From Phallusia fumigata (lineage: Eukaryota; Chordata; Ascidiacea; Phlebobranchia; Ascidiidae): a stretch of DNA of 32,246 nt. This document shows, piece by piece, positions 1 through 12,100 of this stretch. The notes beneath the pieces were generated by a model that searched no databases, was not told the origin of the DNA, and was given only the letters and a program-made list of their open reading frames with translations. Position 1 is the first letter of the stretch, and each line of letters starts with the position of its first letter. The stretch covers positions 1 through 32,246 of the forward strand of contig QXVZ01002384.1 of NCBI GenBank assembly GCA_008931825.1. Direction: 5' to 3'. The translations under genes and the position numbers were made by a program.

Positions 1-2110
1 GCACTAGGCTCCAGCACTGCGGCCTCCCTCGCCCGAGAGGAGCAGAGCTGCACAAAGCTCACCAGCTGGCGAACGTACTTGCGCAAACCACGTTTAACGT
101 CACTGCCAAGCAAAGTGCAAAGCACTTGCAAAGCAATGACGCGTCACGCTCGCTGCAGCAAGACGACACCTGCAAAAGCTTGATTAACACAAAAAATTGG
201 CCCTTTTTAACGTTGCTGAAAACATTCTGTTTGTGGTGTGTAAACATTGTTTAATCCAAACGTACACCTAACGAATCTATTACATATTTAAGTTTTTCTG
301 TTATTTTCCGATCGCCAGGAGGCGCATGAACATGAGCGAGAATCGCAGCGCTTCTTCCACAATACACGGAGCCAATGCCAACGCGCAAGCACTGTGGCCA
401 CCCTTTTCCGAGAGGGGCAGATCTGCACAAAGCAGGAGAACGTACTTCCGCAAACCACGCTTCACGTCACAGCTAAGCAAAATGCAAAGCAATCGCAAAG
501 GAATGACGCGTCACGCTCGCTGCAGCAAGACGACAGCAGAAAAAGAGTTTTTTTTAAATTCGACGAAAAACTTTCCGTTTGTGGTATTTGCAAATAGTCA
601 CAACTGGACGTACATAAAACGTGTCACAGTGTTGGCAAATCAATTTAAAAGTACAACGACAATATGTCACGACTGTGTTGCTCCAGTTCGTCGATAATTA
701 TCCGAGCAATGACGCTATTCGAATTTATTTTCTTATAGACGACGAAAAGCGATCTCTCGATCACTTCTAGTGCTGGTGCAACAAACCCCAATACACGGCC
801 TTCTAGAGCAGCGACAGCTAATGCATTTCAGCATGCTTATGAGCACTTTCAAAAGCTCTACATTGGCGAAATATTTGGCTCTTTTATGTTATGAAATGAA
901 TTTTCTGTTTGTGGGTTTTGAAAACTGCTACTGTTTTACGTTACTGTGACGTTTCGCATTGTAAATAATTAATTCAAAGTCACGGACGACCATCTTTGGA
1001 AAGTATGAATTGGCGCAAATATTGAAAGAACCAACAAGACGTTTAACGCAACGCCCTCGCTGCGTCTTGCCTGACAACGTTCTTAGCCTTGCAGTCGCTA
1101 GCAATATAGCTTGGCCATACAGCCCAAGTGCGAGCTCCAGCACTGCTTCCCTGGAGGAGAACATACGCTCGCAACCAGAGCTTTAACATCACCACCTCGC
1201 AAGTGCCAAACGACACCTGCCAAAGCTTGCTGAAAAAGGAACTTCGACTCTTATCAATTATAAGACCAATTTTCTGTTTGTGGGTTTTTGAAAACTGTTA
1301 CTATTTTACGTTACGTTCCTATAACGCATTGGCAACCAATTAATTCAGTGGTACATCCGCTGCTTTAAAGAAAATGTTGTAATGCAACGACAAATGTTGC
1401 AATTGCGCCGCCAGTTCAAAGTGTTAATAAGGGTGTAAAACCCGCCACTACATATCGTTCTCACGCGGCCGTCTCACGGATGTAACAGTGTTCGTTTTAC
1501 AGCCTCGTCCGTCTTGAACAATTAACCGCAGTTCGGGAGAAGTGCTAGCTCACAAAAAGCGGAGACAGTCGGTGGTTGTAGCGACCAGAACCCGAGGACC
1601 GGTATCTAACGGGACACTTTGTGTTTGTTGGTTTTCCGCAAACAAACAAAAACGTCATTAAAACGTTTGTCGACGCCATTTTATCAGAAAACTAGTCAAC
1701 AGCTTTTGGTATGACATCGTCGACACATTACCAGTGACGCATTACTCCTGCTGAGACACAATGACAACAAACAAGCCGCGGTGCAGCGTTTAATTACAAA
1801 CTTTTTTGTCATGTTCGTACATCACGCATATCATAGACATGTTACATATCAACGCTTGCGCCTTCCAGCGCAAGAGATGAGCATGGCTGCCAAAAGCCAA
1901 AGCACAGCGCCTTCCCTCAACCGAGAGGAGCAGACTTTGGCAAAAGCAGCAGGCGAACGTACTTGAGCAAACCACGTTTTACGTCACCGCTTAGAAAAGT
2001 GCAAAGCACTCGCAAAGCAATGACGCGTCACGCTCCCTGCAGCAAGACGACACCAGTAAATTTAATTCAACGAGTTAAACCCGGTTTAAAGGACTGTGCT
2101 AAAAATCTTT
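1..2110. repeat. Diverged array of a ~200-250 bp repeat
   Basis: Four imperfect direct copies start near 11, 389, 1128 and 1865. The shared core reads AAAGCAATGACGCGTCACGC, followed by CTGCAGCAAGACGAC; it is clear at about 130-170, 495-535 and 2015-2050. A trailing motif (TTTTCTGTTTGTGGG or variants) recurs near 227, 568, 901, 1270 and 2107. Copies are separated by 400-700 bp of unrelated AT-rich sequence, and copy 3 is partial. No copy keeps a common reading frame and no splice-consistent gene was found, so I read this as a decayed repetitive element and not as exons. Confidence 0.65.
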
Positions 2111-2261
2111 CGTTTGTGTCAGCAAAACAATTAAATTCTGAACGTAATTGAAACGTCAGATCTAAATCCATTGCCGAAATCGTAATTTTAAGTCAATTGA
2201 AGGTCCTGTAAAAATAATACACAGTCATGACGATTTCAACAACGAAGAACCAGAGACCGTT

Positions 2262-2336
2262 TGGCTGAACGGTGAGGCGACGTTGTGACGACTGGACACC
2301 TCATGTATTGTTTTCTTAACTTGGGTTCGAAACCCA
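2262..2336 (+). repeat. Possible tRNA-derived SINE head (A-box and B-box)
   Basis: TGGCTGAACGGT at 2262-2273 resembles a pol III A box and GGTTCGAAACC at 2324-2334 a B box, about 60 bp apart as in a tRNA. The flanking bases do not pair as an acceptor stem, so this is not an intact tRNA gene; a SINE head or tRNA pseudogene is the most that can be said. Confidence 0.3.
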
Positions 2337-2646
2337 GGTATCGTAAAATGTTTCAGTTTGCTTGCAATGGCGATGTTGTACTACCGATAAAAAATTATTG
2401 TTTACGCCCCCAAAAAAACATTTTTGCCCAAAACTTAAGCTTTCTAGTTCGAAGCGTAAGCCACGTCTGTGGGCAACAACTTAAAGACCACCTCACATCC
2501 TTTTCATGCTCGGTTTATCTCATACAATCCAAAATTTCTGTGCCAAACTATTTGTTTTTTTCTCTGACTACCTAACATCAATGTCCCATCCACGTCCTTG
2601 GCTGTGGTCAAAATGTAGACAGTTCTCATTCGTCACAAGTTGCATA

Positions 2647-2652
2647 TTTATT
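2647..2652 (-). promoter_or_regulatory. Polyadenylation signal for Admp
   Basis: AATAAA on the minus strand, about 165 bp past the Admp stop codon at 2818-2820. It is the first canonical hexamer seen downstream of that gene. Confidence 0.5.
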
Positions 2653-2817
2653 TGGACCCGCCATCCCGCGTGCAAAAAAACAACGACAAAACAAAAAATA
2701 ACAACAACAATAACAATCGAACAACGTAAGGAACCGCAAAATCCCCCAAAACCACCGCTCGGCGATTCCACCACGCGTCTTTAACACGACATGACGTCAC
2801 CATGCGCCGTGACGTCA

Positions 2818-3139
2818 TCATCTGCACGCACACGACGCGGCAACCATGTCCTTATATCTGCGCAAGACGACGTAGTCGTTGTGGTCGAAGTACAATAGAT
2901 TAATGTCGTAAAGTTGATCTGGCGTGCAGCAAGGCATATCTACTGGCTGTCCACCTAAGCCAAGTGTGTGCATTATGCTCTGAACAGTCGCGTGGTTGCT
3001 TGGTTTCAGATTCTGTCCGAGTGGAAAGGCGCATTTTCCACGGCAGTGATATGCATTGTAACCTTGCGGATGTATGATCCATCCCGACCAGCCCATTTCC
3101 TCGAAATCCACGTAAAGCGGGTAACGTCGGCACGAGCGG
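2818..3139 (-). other. Mature cystine-knot ligand domain of Admp
   Basis: This part of the last exon encodes the receptor-binding knot. Visible hallmarks are LYVDF, GWSGWIIHPQGY, YHCRGKC, NHATVQ, PCC, LLYFD, VVLRRYKDM and the terminal CACR. The NxS/T glycosylation site that many BMPs carry just before NHA is absent (the bases encode KPSNHA). Confidence 0.85.
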
Positions 3140-6128
3140 GTCGCCGAGGATTCCGTGGAGAGAGTAGAGAAAGAGGGGAAACGCGCTGACGACCCGGAAA
3201 AAGTGTGCGACGAGTCTGGCGGTTGAGTGTTTTTGGCGCTGCTCCCATCTGCTGCGTAATCAACGTCCCACGTGACGTAATCGTCGATCGCTTTTCCGTA
3301 ATCGTACGACTCCCAACTTTCCTCTGGCTCCGTGGTTTTGTTGACTATCGGAGTTTCCGGAATTTTAGGTTTTTCCGTCTTTTTCGTTTTCTTTTCCGTC
3401 ATTTTGTGCTCCTTTTTCCCGCTGGATTTCTTAAAATTCTCAGTCGAGCGCTTGCTGCGTGAAATCTCTGCTCTATCATCGGATGACGGAGCGCTATCTT
3501 CCATCATCCGAGCGCGATTGAGTAGTTCAAGGGTTTCTGCAAAATTAACAAACAAAGTTACAATGAAAGCTCAGAAATACAGGCCTGTATAAACTTGTAA
3601 TACTCAATCTAGTAATTGACCAAAACTGTATAACCAATACATAACCAAAATATGCCAAACATCGCAGAAAAATAAGCAAAGGTTTAAAAATAAGCCCGGG
3701 TTACAAAGGGAAATCTTCAAACGCCATTTACCTATAACTGGTCCCCTTCAGCTTAGTAAACAAATACTAGCTCTATTCATTTCAGACGTTTACCTTCGTA
3801 AAAGTCTGGCGTTCAGATTTAACGTTTTACAGAAACTGAAAACTTGGTAATTAATTTAGGCCATGTTTGAATTTTTCTGCTTACTTGTTTTCTGAGAATG
3901 GTGTATCACGTGATCGCTGTTGTTCGAGAACAGGACCAGGATTGGTTGTTTCCACTTGGCCAGAGGGCGTGACGTAATCACCTTTCCACGTTTCGAGGTC
4001 GTTTCTATGGTGATACCAAGATTCTCAGATCCGTCAATATTCCAGCGTTCAACCTACAACAACAAAAATAATAAGTTTCGCCGCACATGGAAACAGTTAT
4101 TTGTTTAAACAGGTACCTGCCAGAAAGCTTGTGTATATAATACATTGCATTGCAAACGTGTCGACAATTACTATTGTCATCTTCAGTGTAACAGTTTTTG
4201 TCGTGAAAGTGGCAAAACAGGCGTAAAGGCGTTTTTTTTTATTTTCAAACGGCGCAGCATACTATTAGCTTTTACAACCGTGTACCAAAAGAGCAGGAAA
4301 GTCACTGTTAACTTAAAAGTCTTACTGTTTGCTTGCTGCTCTCTGTGGACATACAAAATTGCTAAATTGAGAACTTAATTTGACTCATCCACCATAATAA
4401 AAACCCTATATTATTAAATAGTGGGTTTCATCACTTTTGGTGTTACAAATCAAGTATTTTACAACTCGTTAAGCTATCGTTTGTTTACCGTTGTTAGGAG
4501 CGGGAAGATTTGCCATCCGTAAAGGTGGACAGGGAGACGTCTAGCGGCAACAAGGGCTTTCCGCGCTTTGCCACTAGGGTGCTTCGGCGGTAAAGTCTGC
4601 AAGAAACGAGGTGTATTTAATCTCTGTTGGTTTAAAACGACCGAAAAACGTAATACGTGCAACTGTCACAGACAATGATGAAATATTGTCATGCAAATGC
4701 GATTAATTTTCAAACAACGAACAACCTCGACTAACGATGTATCTAAAATCCAGCACTAACTGAATTAAGAGTTCTTGAACGGGTAAAGGGGGACTAAAGA
4801 CATTTCGAGGTCCCCTTAAAATCCTAGGGATCCCGTTTGAAAATCAAAAATGTAAATCGACATATGTCCTGAACACATTTAAAGACCCACCCGGTAGATT
4901 TTGATGAAATAACTTCCCGGTTTAGAAAATCTCTCCGCAAACTTGGGTCTGTCCTGGTAAACGTGGAGTTCGGCGTCGAGTATGGTTTCCCTGCTGTCCA
5001 CAGGACGGAGATCGAATCGACAACTCTTCGGGCAGTTTTTGTCTGAAAACCGAGACAAAAACAAGTGATGAGTAAAACACGACAACTTTGTAATATTTTG
5101 ACTGCATAAGTTCGAGTTTAAGGGAAGAATGTTATTACTTAAGGGAGGAATTTCCACTTTATAGTTGAGTTAATCATGGTACGTGTAGTATTTCTTATCA
5201 TGTAGACCAGTGGCTCCAAATCTCTACATATTGCTTAATATAACTTCTTGTCTAGTAGGGAAGGCATAAAAGTTTTTCAAATAAGCGAAAGGGAATGCAT
5301 GCCTTATGCTTTTAAACAAACTTTAAGCGCAAAAACAAGACCTGGAATTTTTAATGTGACTTACCAATGTTAGGAATACTTCGAACAGTGTCTGCGTCAA
5401 GTAAACCAGGTGCTCTGGTGATTCCATGGCGGTCGGCTATGGTGTTGTACAAATCCACCATGTACTTAGGTGGTTTCTTCACTTGGTGAAGTGAATTGCT
5501 CATCAAAGTGTTCACTACCGGTTCCTGAGGGTAAAGGAGATGTTGTGTAAATGGACAAAGCATAGCTGGACTGTGGATTAGGGGAATAAACAACTAATTG
5601 GGAAATAAATAGGTAAAAAATTGCTCAGTAAGATTACAACAAATTTTAGAAAAACATTGCAACCATTTTGCGAAAAATAAGACCGCGCGTTAGGCGACGG
5701 CAAGTTGTTACATGCATAAGGTAAAAACAGTTTATGCAATACAGAGTAAATGACGACCCTACAGGGCAACACCCAATCTAAATATCAATAAAAAGGACAA
5801 AGTGTTCCTATACCGCACTGTACAAAAATAACTGCGCTTCACAAAACATGTACCAATTTTTTTTTACCGGCAAATCAAACATATGGAGAAGTTCACGCAT
5901 AGCTTTCGTTTTGACGTCTTTCGGTAAACCCTCTACCATCTCTTTGAATCTCTGTTTCATTAGCTCGTTTTCGGTGAAAAATCTCGAGTTCTCGTGAGGA
6001 TCCTCCAGAAGATGGCGACTCACCATCTCCACCATCCTCTTCTGCTTCCGGGAGTGAGGTTTGGATGAAGAGGAATTGATGCAGAGAATTGCAAGACACG
6101 CTATTACTAGTTTAACAGACTTCATCAT
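2818..6128 (-). CDS. Admp: Admp-like BMP/TGF-beta ligand precursor (6 exons)
   Basis: Secreted TGF-beta superfamily ligand, 522 aa predicted. Exons on the minus strand: 6128-5868, 5524-5365, 5042-4891, 4596-4489, 4053-3885, 3536-2818; all junctions are GT-AG and keep phase (0, 1, 0, 0, 1). The N-terminus starts with MM and a hydrophobic signal peptide (KLVIACLAILC). Exons 1-5 form the propeptide, including a W-N-I-D-G-S motif typical of BMP prodomains. The last exon holds a furin-type RSKR site, a long charged spacer, and the knot domain with seven cysteines: SCRR, YHCRGKC, PCC, SCACR at the C-terminus. PCC includes the cysteine normally used for the interchain bond. Identity as Admp, not BMP2/4, rests on the adjacent Pinhead gene as much as on sequence; membership of the BMP group is secure. 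Confidence 0.85.
4116..4195. mobile_element. Fragment of an ACATAACTGCCAG-type inverted-repeat element
   Basis: Within Admp intron 4 (4054-4488). It shares CTGCCAGAAAGCTTGT, CATTGCATTGCAAACG and the ATTGTCAT segment with the fuller copy at 28313-28438. No terminal inverted repeat remains at the other end. Confidence 0.5.
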
Positions 6129-8520
6129 GTGTTTTCGTCTAAAAGGAAAAAAAATATTTTTTAAGTCAACGGATCTTTTACGTTTTTTGTCAATATATTA
6201 AAAAATAAATCGTACAGGAACATTAACTTTCACCACATGCCTCAAGATAAATTTTCACCTAATTCAGCACACTACACCATGTGTTTTGCGAAAGTAAGCA
6301 AAATTTATTTTAGTCAATTGTACTTGGGTCAGATTTTTTGTCAAATTTCAAATAATATTTTAGAATTCACACTCTTGGCACATTTTTTCAAAATTTCAAA
6401 ATTCTTTTCAAATTTTGACCTGATAGCCACTAAAAATGCCATGAGAAATGATGTCAAAGATCTAAAACATATTTCGTTTTTAAAAGATTCACGTCAAATG
6501 TTTTAAAGCATATTTCTCCACGTCAAGTAATATTTAGTCAGAAACTGTTACGTTTTGTATTTGCCTATATACGTGCGCATTCAAAAAACGCTGTTGCTAA
6601 ACTGATATTCGCATGCAGTGCAGTTTCAATGACATATCCTAACACTGAAAATTTCGGACAATTTAACTGATTTAAGAAACACCAATTTAAACTGACTTCT
6701 ACCACTGTGTCCGAATCCGACTGTCTCCAATCTAACACCGACTCGCTTCTTATATATCTTTCTTCAGACGCGAGACTCTTGGTGTAAACAAACCCACAGC
6801 GGGCGGTCCGTACCCAGGAAGCACAAAAACTAACATTTAAACACCGGGACAGCAGCACACCACAGGGGGACCGACTTTCATAATTAAACCACCACCACCA
6901 TTGCACCCTGTAACTTATACCATGTACCACCTGTTGCTTAGTAGCCAAATGGAGCACAAGTTGGGCAAAAAAATATTCCGCTAAACGCTTGTGTCATTAC
7001 GGTGCACAGCTGTGTAGCGCAAGGCGGTGATTAACTTCGTCCCTTTCACGCCTTATCAGCGCTACGAAAACACTAGAACTAGGGATCGGTTTGGTCGCGC
7101 GAGTGTGAGTCAATTACACACCGCTACTTTACTTTGCAGCTCACCCAAGGCGCGAATCGACTTGTTCAAGGCGATTAACATGTTTGCGATGGGTTTATTC
7201 GAGCTATCGAACCGTTTGCTCGCTAATTAGGAGCTCGTCTTCACTGCGCTTTAGGTGACGAAGTATGTAGGTTTGTTTTGTCAACATTTGTGGATTTCAC
7301 ATCCTTAACTATATTAAAGATGTGCTTGTGCCGAAATGACTCTGAATCTGAATCACAGGCGATAAAACAGACGACATAACGGCAGTTTTCAACAAATTAA
7401 AGCTTACAGTATGTGTAGTTCGCAAAGTAATGCGATAATATTGTGGAACTTTTACATATTACTGGAATGGAACATATTTTAAATAACCGTTACTATTTTG
7501 CGTTTATACTAAGTCGTTTTTCAACAGTATTTCTAAATTTCTTGACGGGAAACTGTATCCGCGTTTTAAGTTCAAAACACCAATATCTTTTTTATGATTG
7601 ATTTGCGACGGAACACGCACATAAAAAAGTTAGTTGAAAGTGAGTGCGGGCTAAAGCAATCCACGTCTGAACATAAAATATAATTTGTGTGTCAGTATTT
7701 AGTACCTTAAATTAATTTTATATTTTTAGTTCTGTGCGTTTTTAAACTCTTAGCGCCACAAGACGGACAAAACAACGTCAAGACATATTTCTTGACAGTT
7801 GTTAATCCCACGCATTTATCACAATACAGTCACTCATACGGACTGAAGAAAACATTTTTCAGTGTGACATTGTGGTGTAAACCCAACATAGAATCGCAAG
7901 TGTTAACAAAACAAAAATTGGAACAAACACGATCTCTACACATTCTTTTCGTGGCAATGGTTTAAACTTGACCACAATTACAACGACCGTACAATAGCTG
8001 AACGTGGAGCCCTACGTCTTTAAGTATTTTCCACAGATCTGTAACCAAACATAGCAACAAAATATATCACCTTGTGAGAATGGCGACGATGCACACCAAC
8101 AGGAATTAAACCTGATTGTTCGAACCGTTGTTTATTGGGGGGACTTTTGCAAGGTCAAAATGCTTTTAAAATATTATTTTAGATTTTTCCAACAACGCCA
8201 AATGTATTTTTTGTAGCTTCGTGCACGGGATGATATTTGTTGCATTGTGTTGTGTGTAACCAAACTATCTAGGTTTTAAATCTGCTTCGTATTAAGGAAT
8301 CCAAACTTGTGCTTCGTATTAAGAAATCCAAAATTTTTATCAGTGATATCGGCATTGGAAAAAAGTTTTTCTGTAATTTGGTCAGAAATATGTGCGTTTT
8401 TATTGTTCGCTATTATGTTTGGAAGTTGTTTGATTGTAAGTTCGTGTTCACATCAATTTCACGCTCGTTAAACGCAAAAACTCCGCAAACATGCAAAAAG
8501 TGCGAAGAAATTTCACGCTT
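6129..8520. other. Admp upstream/intergenic region, no gene seen
   Basis: No splice-consistent coding exon was found on either strand. 6165-6520 is very AT-rich. Around 7020-7260 and 6700-6900 base composition is more balanced, with short chance frames only. The stretch must hold the Admp promoter, since Admp is transcribed leftward from about 6130, but no convincing core promoter could be picked out. Confidence 0.5.
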
Positions 8521-8522
8521 AC

Positions 8523-8900
8523 TTAGTGTTTCCGAATCCTTAACATGAAACCGATCTCAAACAATGCAAGAAGCCCTGAAACAAAGTTGCCACCAGTTTT
8601 AGTGCCGCGGGGCTCGATGACGACACAAAGGCGATCCATGACGACATAGACAAACAAGTGAGCCGCTGGAACAATGCCAATTGTGACGTTGATAATTTGA
8701 CAAAGCACCCTGTGCGATAATTCGTTCGTGGGTTTATCCTTTGAGAGATCGCTGCAAAGTCAGTTTCTAATTTCTCCATTGTTTTCTCAACCCACATAGC
8801 GGCCATTGTTTCGACGCTGCAACGCGGGCGATGCATTTTATTGTTTGTTTTGGCACAATACAAACAAAAGTGACAGGTGTTTCTGGGGGCAGGGGGTTGT
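8523..8900. other. Unexplained overlapping open frames downstream of Pinhead
   Basis: On the minus strand one frame is open from 9049 to 8540 (169 codons), with a helix-like stretch MEKLETDFAAISQRI near 8780-8735. A second minus frame, open from about 8755 to 8523, encodes a hydrophobic run (VTIGIVPAAHLFVYVV). On the plus strand 8601-8719 encodes an acidic, coding-like stretch (LDDDTKAIHDDIDKQVSRW) ending at TAA. Only one can be real. The interval also lies where the 3' UTR of Pinhead is expected. No family was recognised. Confidence 0.3.
8837..8842 (-). promoter_or_regulatory. Candidate polyadenylation signal for Pinhead
   Basis: AATAAA on the minus strand about 350 bp beyond the Pinhead stop codon. 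If used, the overlapping frames below 8837 lie outside the Pinhead transcript. Confidence 0.35.
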
Positions 8901-9190
8901 TCAAAGGGGCGAAAGCAACGCCACAATAACTGAAAATTATTTCTTGCAACAAAGTTTAACGAAAAATAAATTTTAGTCGAAAATTTTGTCGCAAAAATTC
9001 CAATTTCGCCCAATTTTTCAGAACAATCCGATCGCAATTTCACAAACAAGTCACAATATACTTAAATAAACATTTTCTCATATAACACAACAACTAAAGC
9101 AGTAGGCACTTTCTTTCGTTATCTTTCGTCACATTATACGTCATCACAAATGGAACCAATAGGAACAAAATACGTCATTGCACGACGTCA

Positions 9191-12100
9191 TCACGCACAT
9201 CCACAGCGTCGAACCTGCGCCACGTGCTCTGTGGCGCCATCTTTGTTTGTGTACGTGACGTCATGGATACGCGTCGGTGAGCAAGTGACGTCATGGGTTT
9301 CGAGCGCCATTAAACATTTCTTAATGTGGTGTCCACGGCGTTTGGCGCGAAGTACGCAACGCTCTATTGGTTCGCACGTTCCTACGCAACGTCCAACGTC
9401 AATCACCTGAAAATAATGTAGATGTTAGAAGCAATCACATACTTCATGGCACTGTTAAAGTAGTTACTTAAAATATGCTGTTCGACCAAAGTATATCGAT
9501 GCTTTTGCTGTGGGTTAACGCACAGTTTATGATTTCAAAAAGAAGATACACGCGAGTACTTGTGTGTAAAACATTTTCTACGTTTCGTCAAATGCCGTTG
9601 TTATCATCAGGAACAGCGTTTGTCGAAACGTACAGAGAATGTTTTACACATAAGTACTGGCTTGTATCTTCTGTTTGAAACTATTTAAAACCGTGAATTG
9701 TGTACCTCGATTTTACAATTTGTTTATGTATCTTTACATTTTAATTGTTTTACTAATACTGTTAGTGGAAAAGTTACTTTGTTGGTCACTGATAAATCAG
9801 TAGTATAATTATTTTGACTTTTTTGCACCTAAATACATGTCAGATATTCACCTTTGTTGCCAATGCGAATTCGCCATTGTTTTGATTGATTTTTCGTTCA
9901 GTAACCGCCACATTGAAATGTTGACGGTAACACGTTGCTTCACATTTACATTCAGCCACAGATTGGACACTGATCACTCCATTGGGTCCCATAATCGGTT
10001 TAGACGTTGTGCGAACTGTTCTACAAGCTCTACCACCTGAAAATATTAAAATAGAGAATATAAGTCGCACATATTTCAGTGATAACACCTGTACAAATCT
10101 ATACACAAGACAGAATATGTTTTGGGTACTCGTTTTTTTTTCGGGTATTATTAAGTTAATGTTAAGAATGCGAATTATCAATAGCGTCATAAATAGCGAA
10201 GTTGTGGATTTTCATGCTGACTCTGCAATTTTTAGCAACATATATAAAGATTTGATACTTTCAAAGTAATTACACAAAAAAAAACACTCATATGCATGCG
10301 CAATAACAAGATATGCCTTACAGAAACGAAACAATAAACCTTTGCGACGTTTTTAAGAATTTAGATTTATGCGATCTTTTTTAAGCCAAAGGAAAGTAGA
10401 AGCTCCGTGGATTTTGTATTGGGTGAGGTTTTAGCGAATCGATTTGAAACACTTTTACAACTGTGAACTTTCAAAGCAGCTTCTTATCTGTTATTTTCTG
10501 TTTTTAGTAAACTCCTGCCACGGTTACATCACGAAGTTAGTTAACGAACCAGTTTTAAGCGTGTTGCGAACCAATTAGAATATTGCGTTAAGTTCTTGCC
10601 TTATACATGCCTAAAGGTACACAAACGCAATTAAACATTGTTCGTTTAAAAGCTAAAATGCACAAAAAGCAAAAATGTCGTATAAATTACCTTTCTTGCA
10701 TCCGCCAACGCACCGCCCAATATCCACGGTGGCTTCGAACTGGGTTCCAACAAAAAATCGCTTTAACTTCGGAATCCGATCGCATCGCTTCGGAATCTTT
10801 CGGCATTCACACTCGTCTATGACGTCATAGACCTTTGGGCCGCGGTTGATTGTGACGGTTTCGACGTGAACCAGGGAGGGCTCGCAGGTCGCTTCCGCGT
10901 CGGAGCCAGGGAGGGCACAGGTGGAGGACTCAGATGACTCTTCCTGGAAAAAGGGAAAAATGGAATAAGGTACCATACCCAACAATTTGTAAATATAATA
11001 GCGATTTTTGGGTAAATTTAAAAGCAAACTATGAACGGGTCACGGGTACTTTTTATTGATGTAAGACTGTTTTTTTTAATCCCCGACACTAAAAACTGAT
11101 TTTACATCGACATTTAAGCTATTTTCAAGCCATTTCGCACAAGCGGTTTGGATGCGTGCATAAAAACAGAACTATGCCCAAAGCCAATGAAGTTCCAAGA
11201 GTCATGATAGGTACTGCGTCTGCACCAATGCTAACTTCTGTTTTGGGCAAAAACGTTAAGGCAAAATACCACTTCCATAAGTGCTATATTATAAAAAGTG
11301 CAACATCCCCTTCCGCCTTAGGGTTGTCATGGAAACTTCCGAGCATATAAATGCACACATTAGCATCAACACGGCATCATGTAGTGCCTGCGTTTGCGTT
11401 AAATTTTAGCAGGCCGGTGGCGACTCTACTGTAGTTTTGGTAAAAAGACGCAGAATTATGTTCTACAAAGTTATTTAGTAATTGGCGGATAAAGAATGTT
11501 GTGATAAGATCCTGTCTATGGCGCCACTAGGACAGACAAATCCACACGACGCCAGATAATATCTCTCACTAAAATTGGCCACCAATTACGTATGTTGCAA
11601 AAAAGACCAAAGATTTTGACCAGTGGTTCTCAAACTTTTTATTCCAAGCACCCCTCAAACCGATATTCAAAGCTAAAATCCTTTCCCCGGAAATTTAGTC
11701 TCCAAATAAGGTGTTTAAGTTACATTTCATACAAAAATCCCCCCGAGTGGGGAATTCCCCCAGTTGAGAACCATTGGTTTAGACTTCCTAGCAGCTTTCT
11801 ACTTTCTAGTAACTAGGTAAAGTCAAAAAATGGGTTTTGCGTCCTTCGCAATCGTACCTGGCGTTCTTGCAGTCTTTCCAACACACTGACATATTGATTG
11901 CTTCGTACGCTGACACTTTCGCCACATGAGGCGCTGCAGCGTCCAACGTCGAGACGGAGAGGTCGTCCTGATGGATCTAAAGAAAATACAATTACATTGG
12001 TTCGGTTTGCTCGGAGAAACATGATAAAGTACAAAAATGGTTTGGCAACATGCAGAAGTGACTTGTATCAGGAAAAATTTACGAATTTCTGTTTGTTTTG

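Noticed and set aside
2255-2342. A functional tRNA gene
   Set aside because: A- and B-box-like motifs are present but no acceptor stem can be formed.
2285-2784. Plus-strand frames of 92-96 codons
   Set aside because: Low-complexity and Thr/Lys-rich stretches from an AACAACAA-type simple sequence; overlaps the Admp 3' UTR.
3205-3592. Open frames antisense to the last Admp exon
   Set aside because: They mirror the Lys/Glu-rich spacer of Admp on the other strand and have Phe/Arg-rich composition typical of shadows.
6565-6957. 130-codon open frame on the minus strand upstream of Admp
   Set aside because: No recognisable domain, odd runs (four Trp from a CCACCACCACCA repeat), and no splice link to Admp. 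Probably chance or leader sequence.
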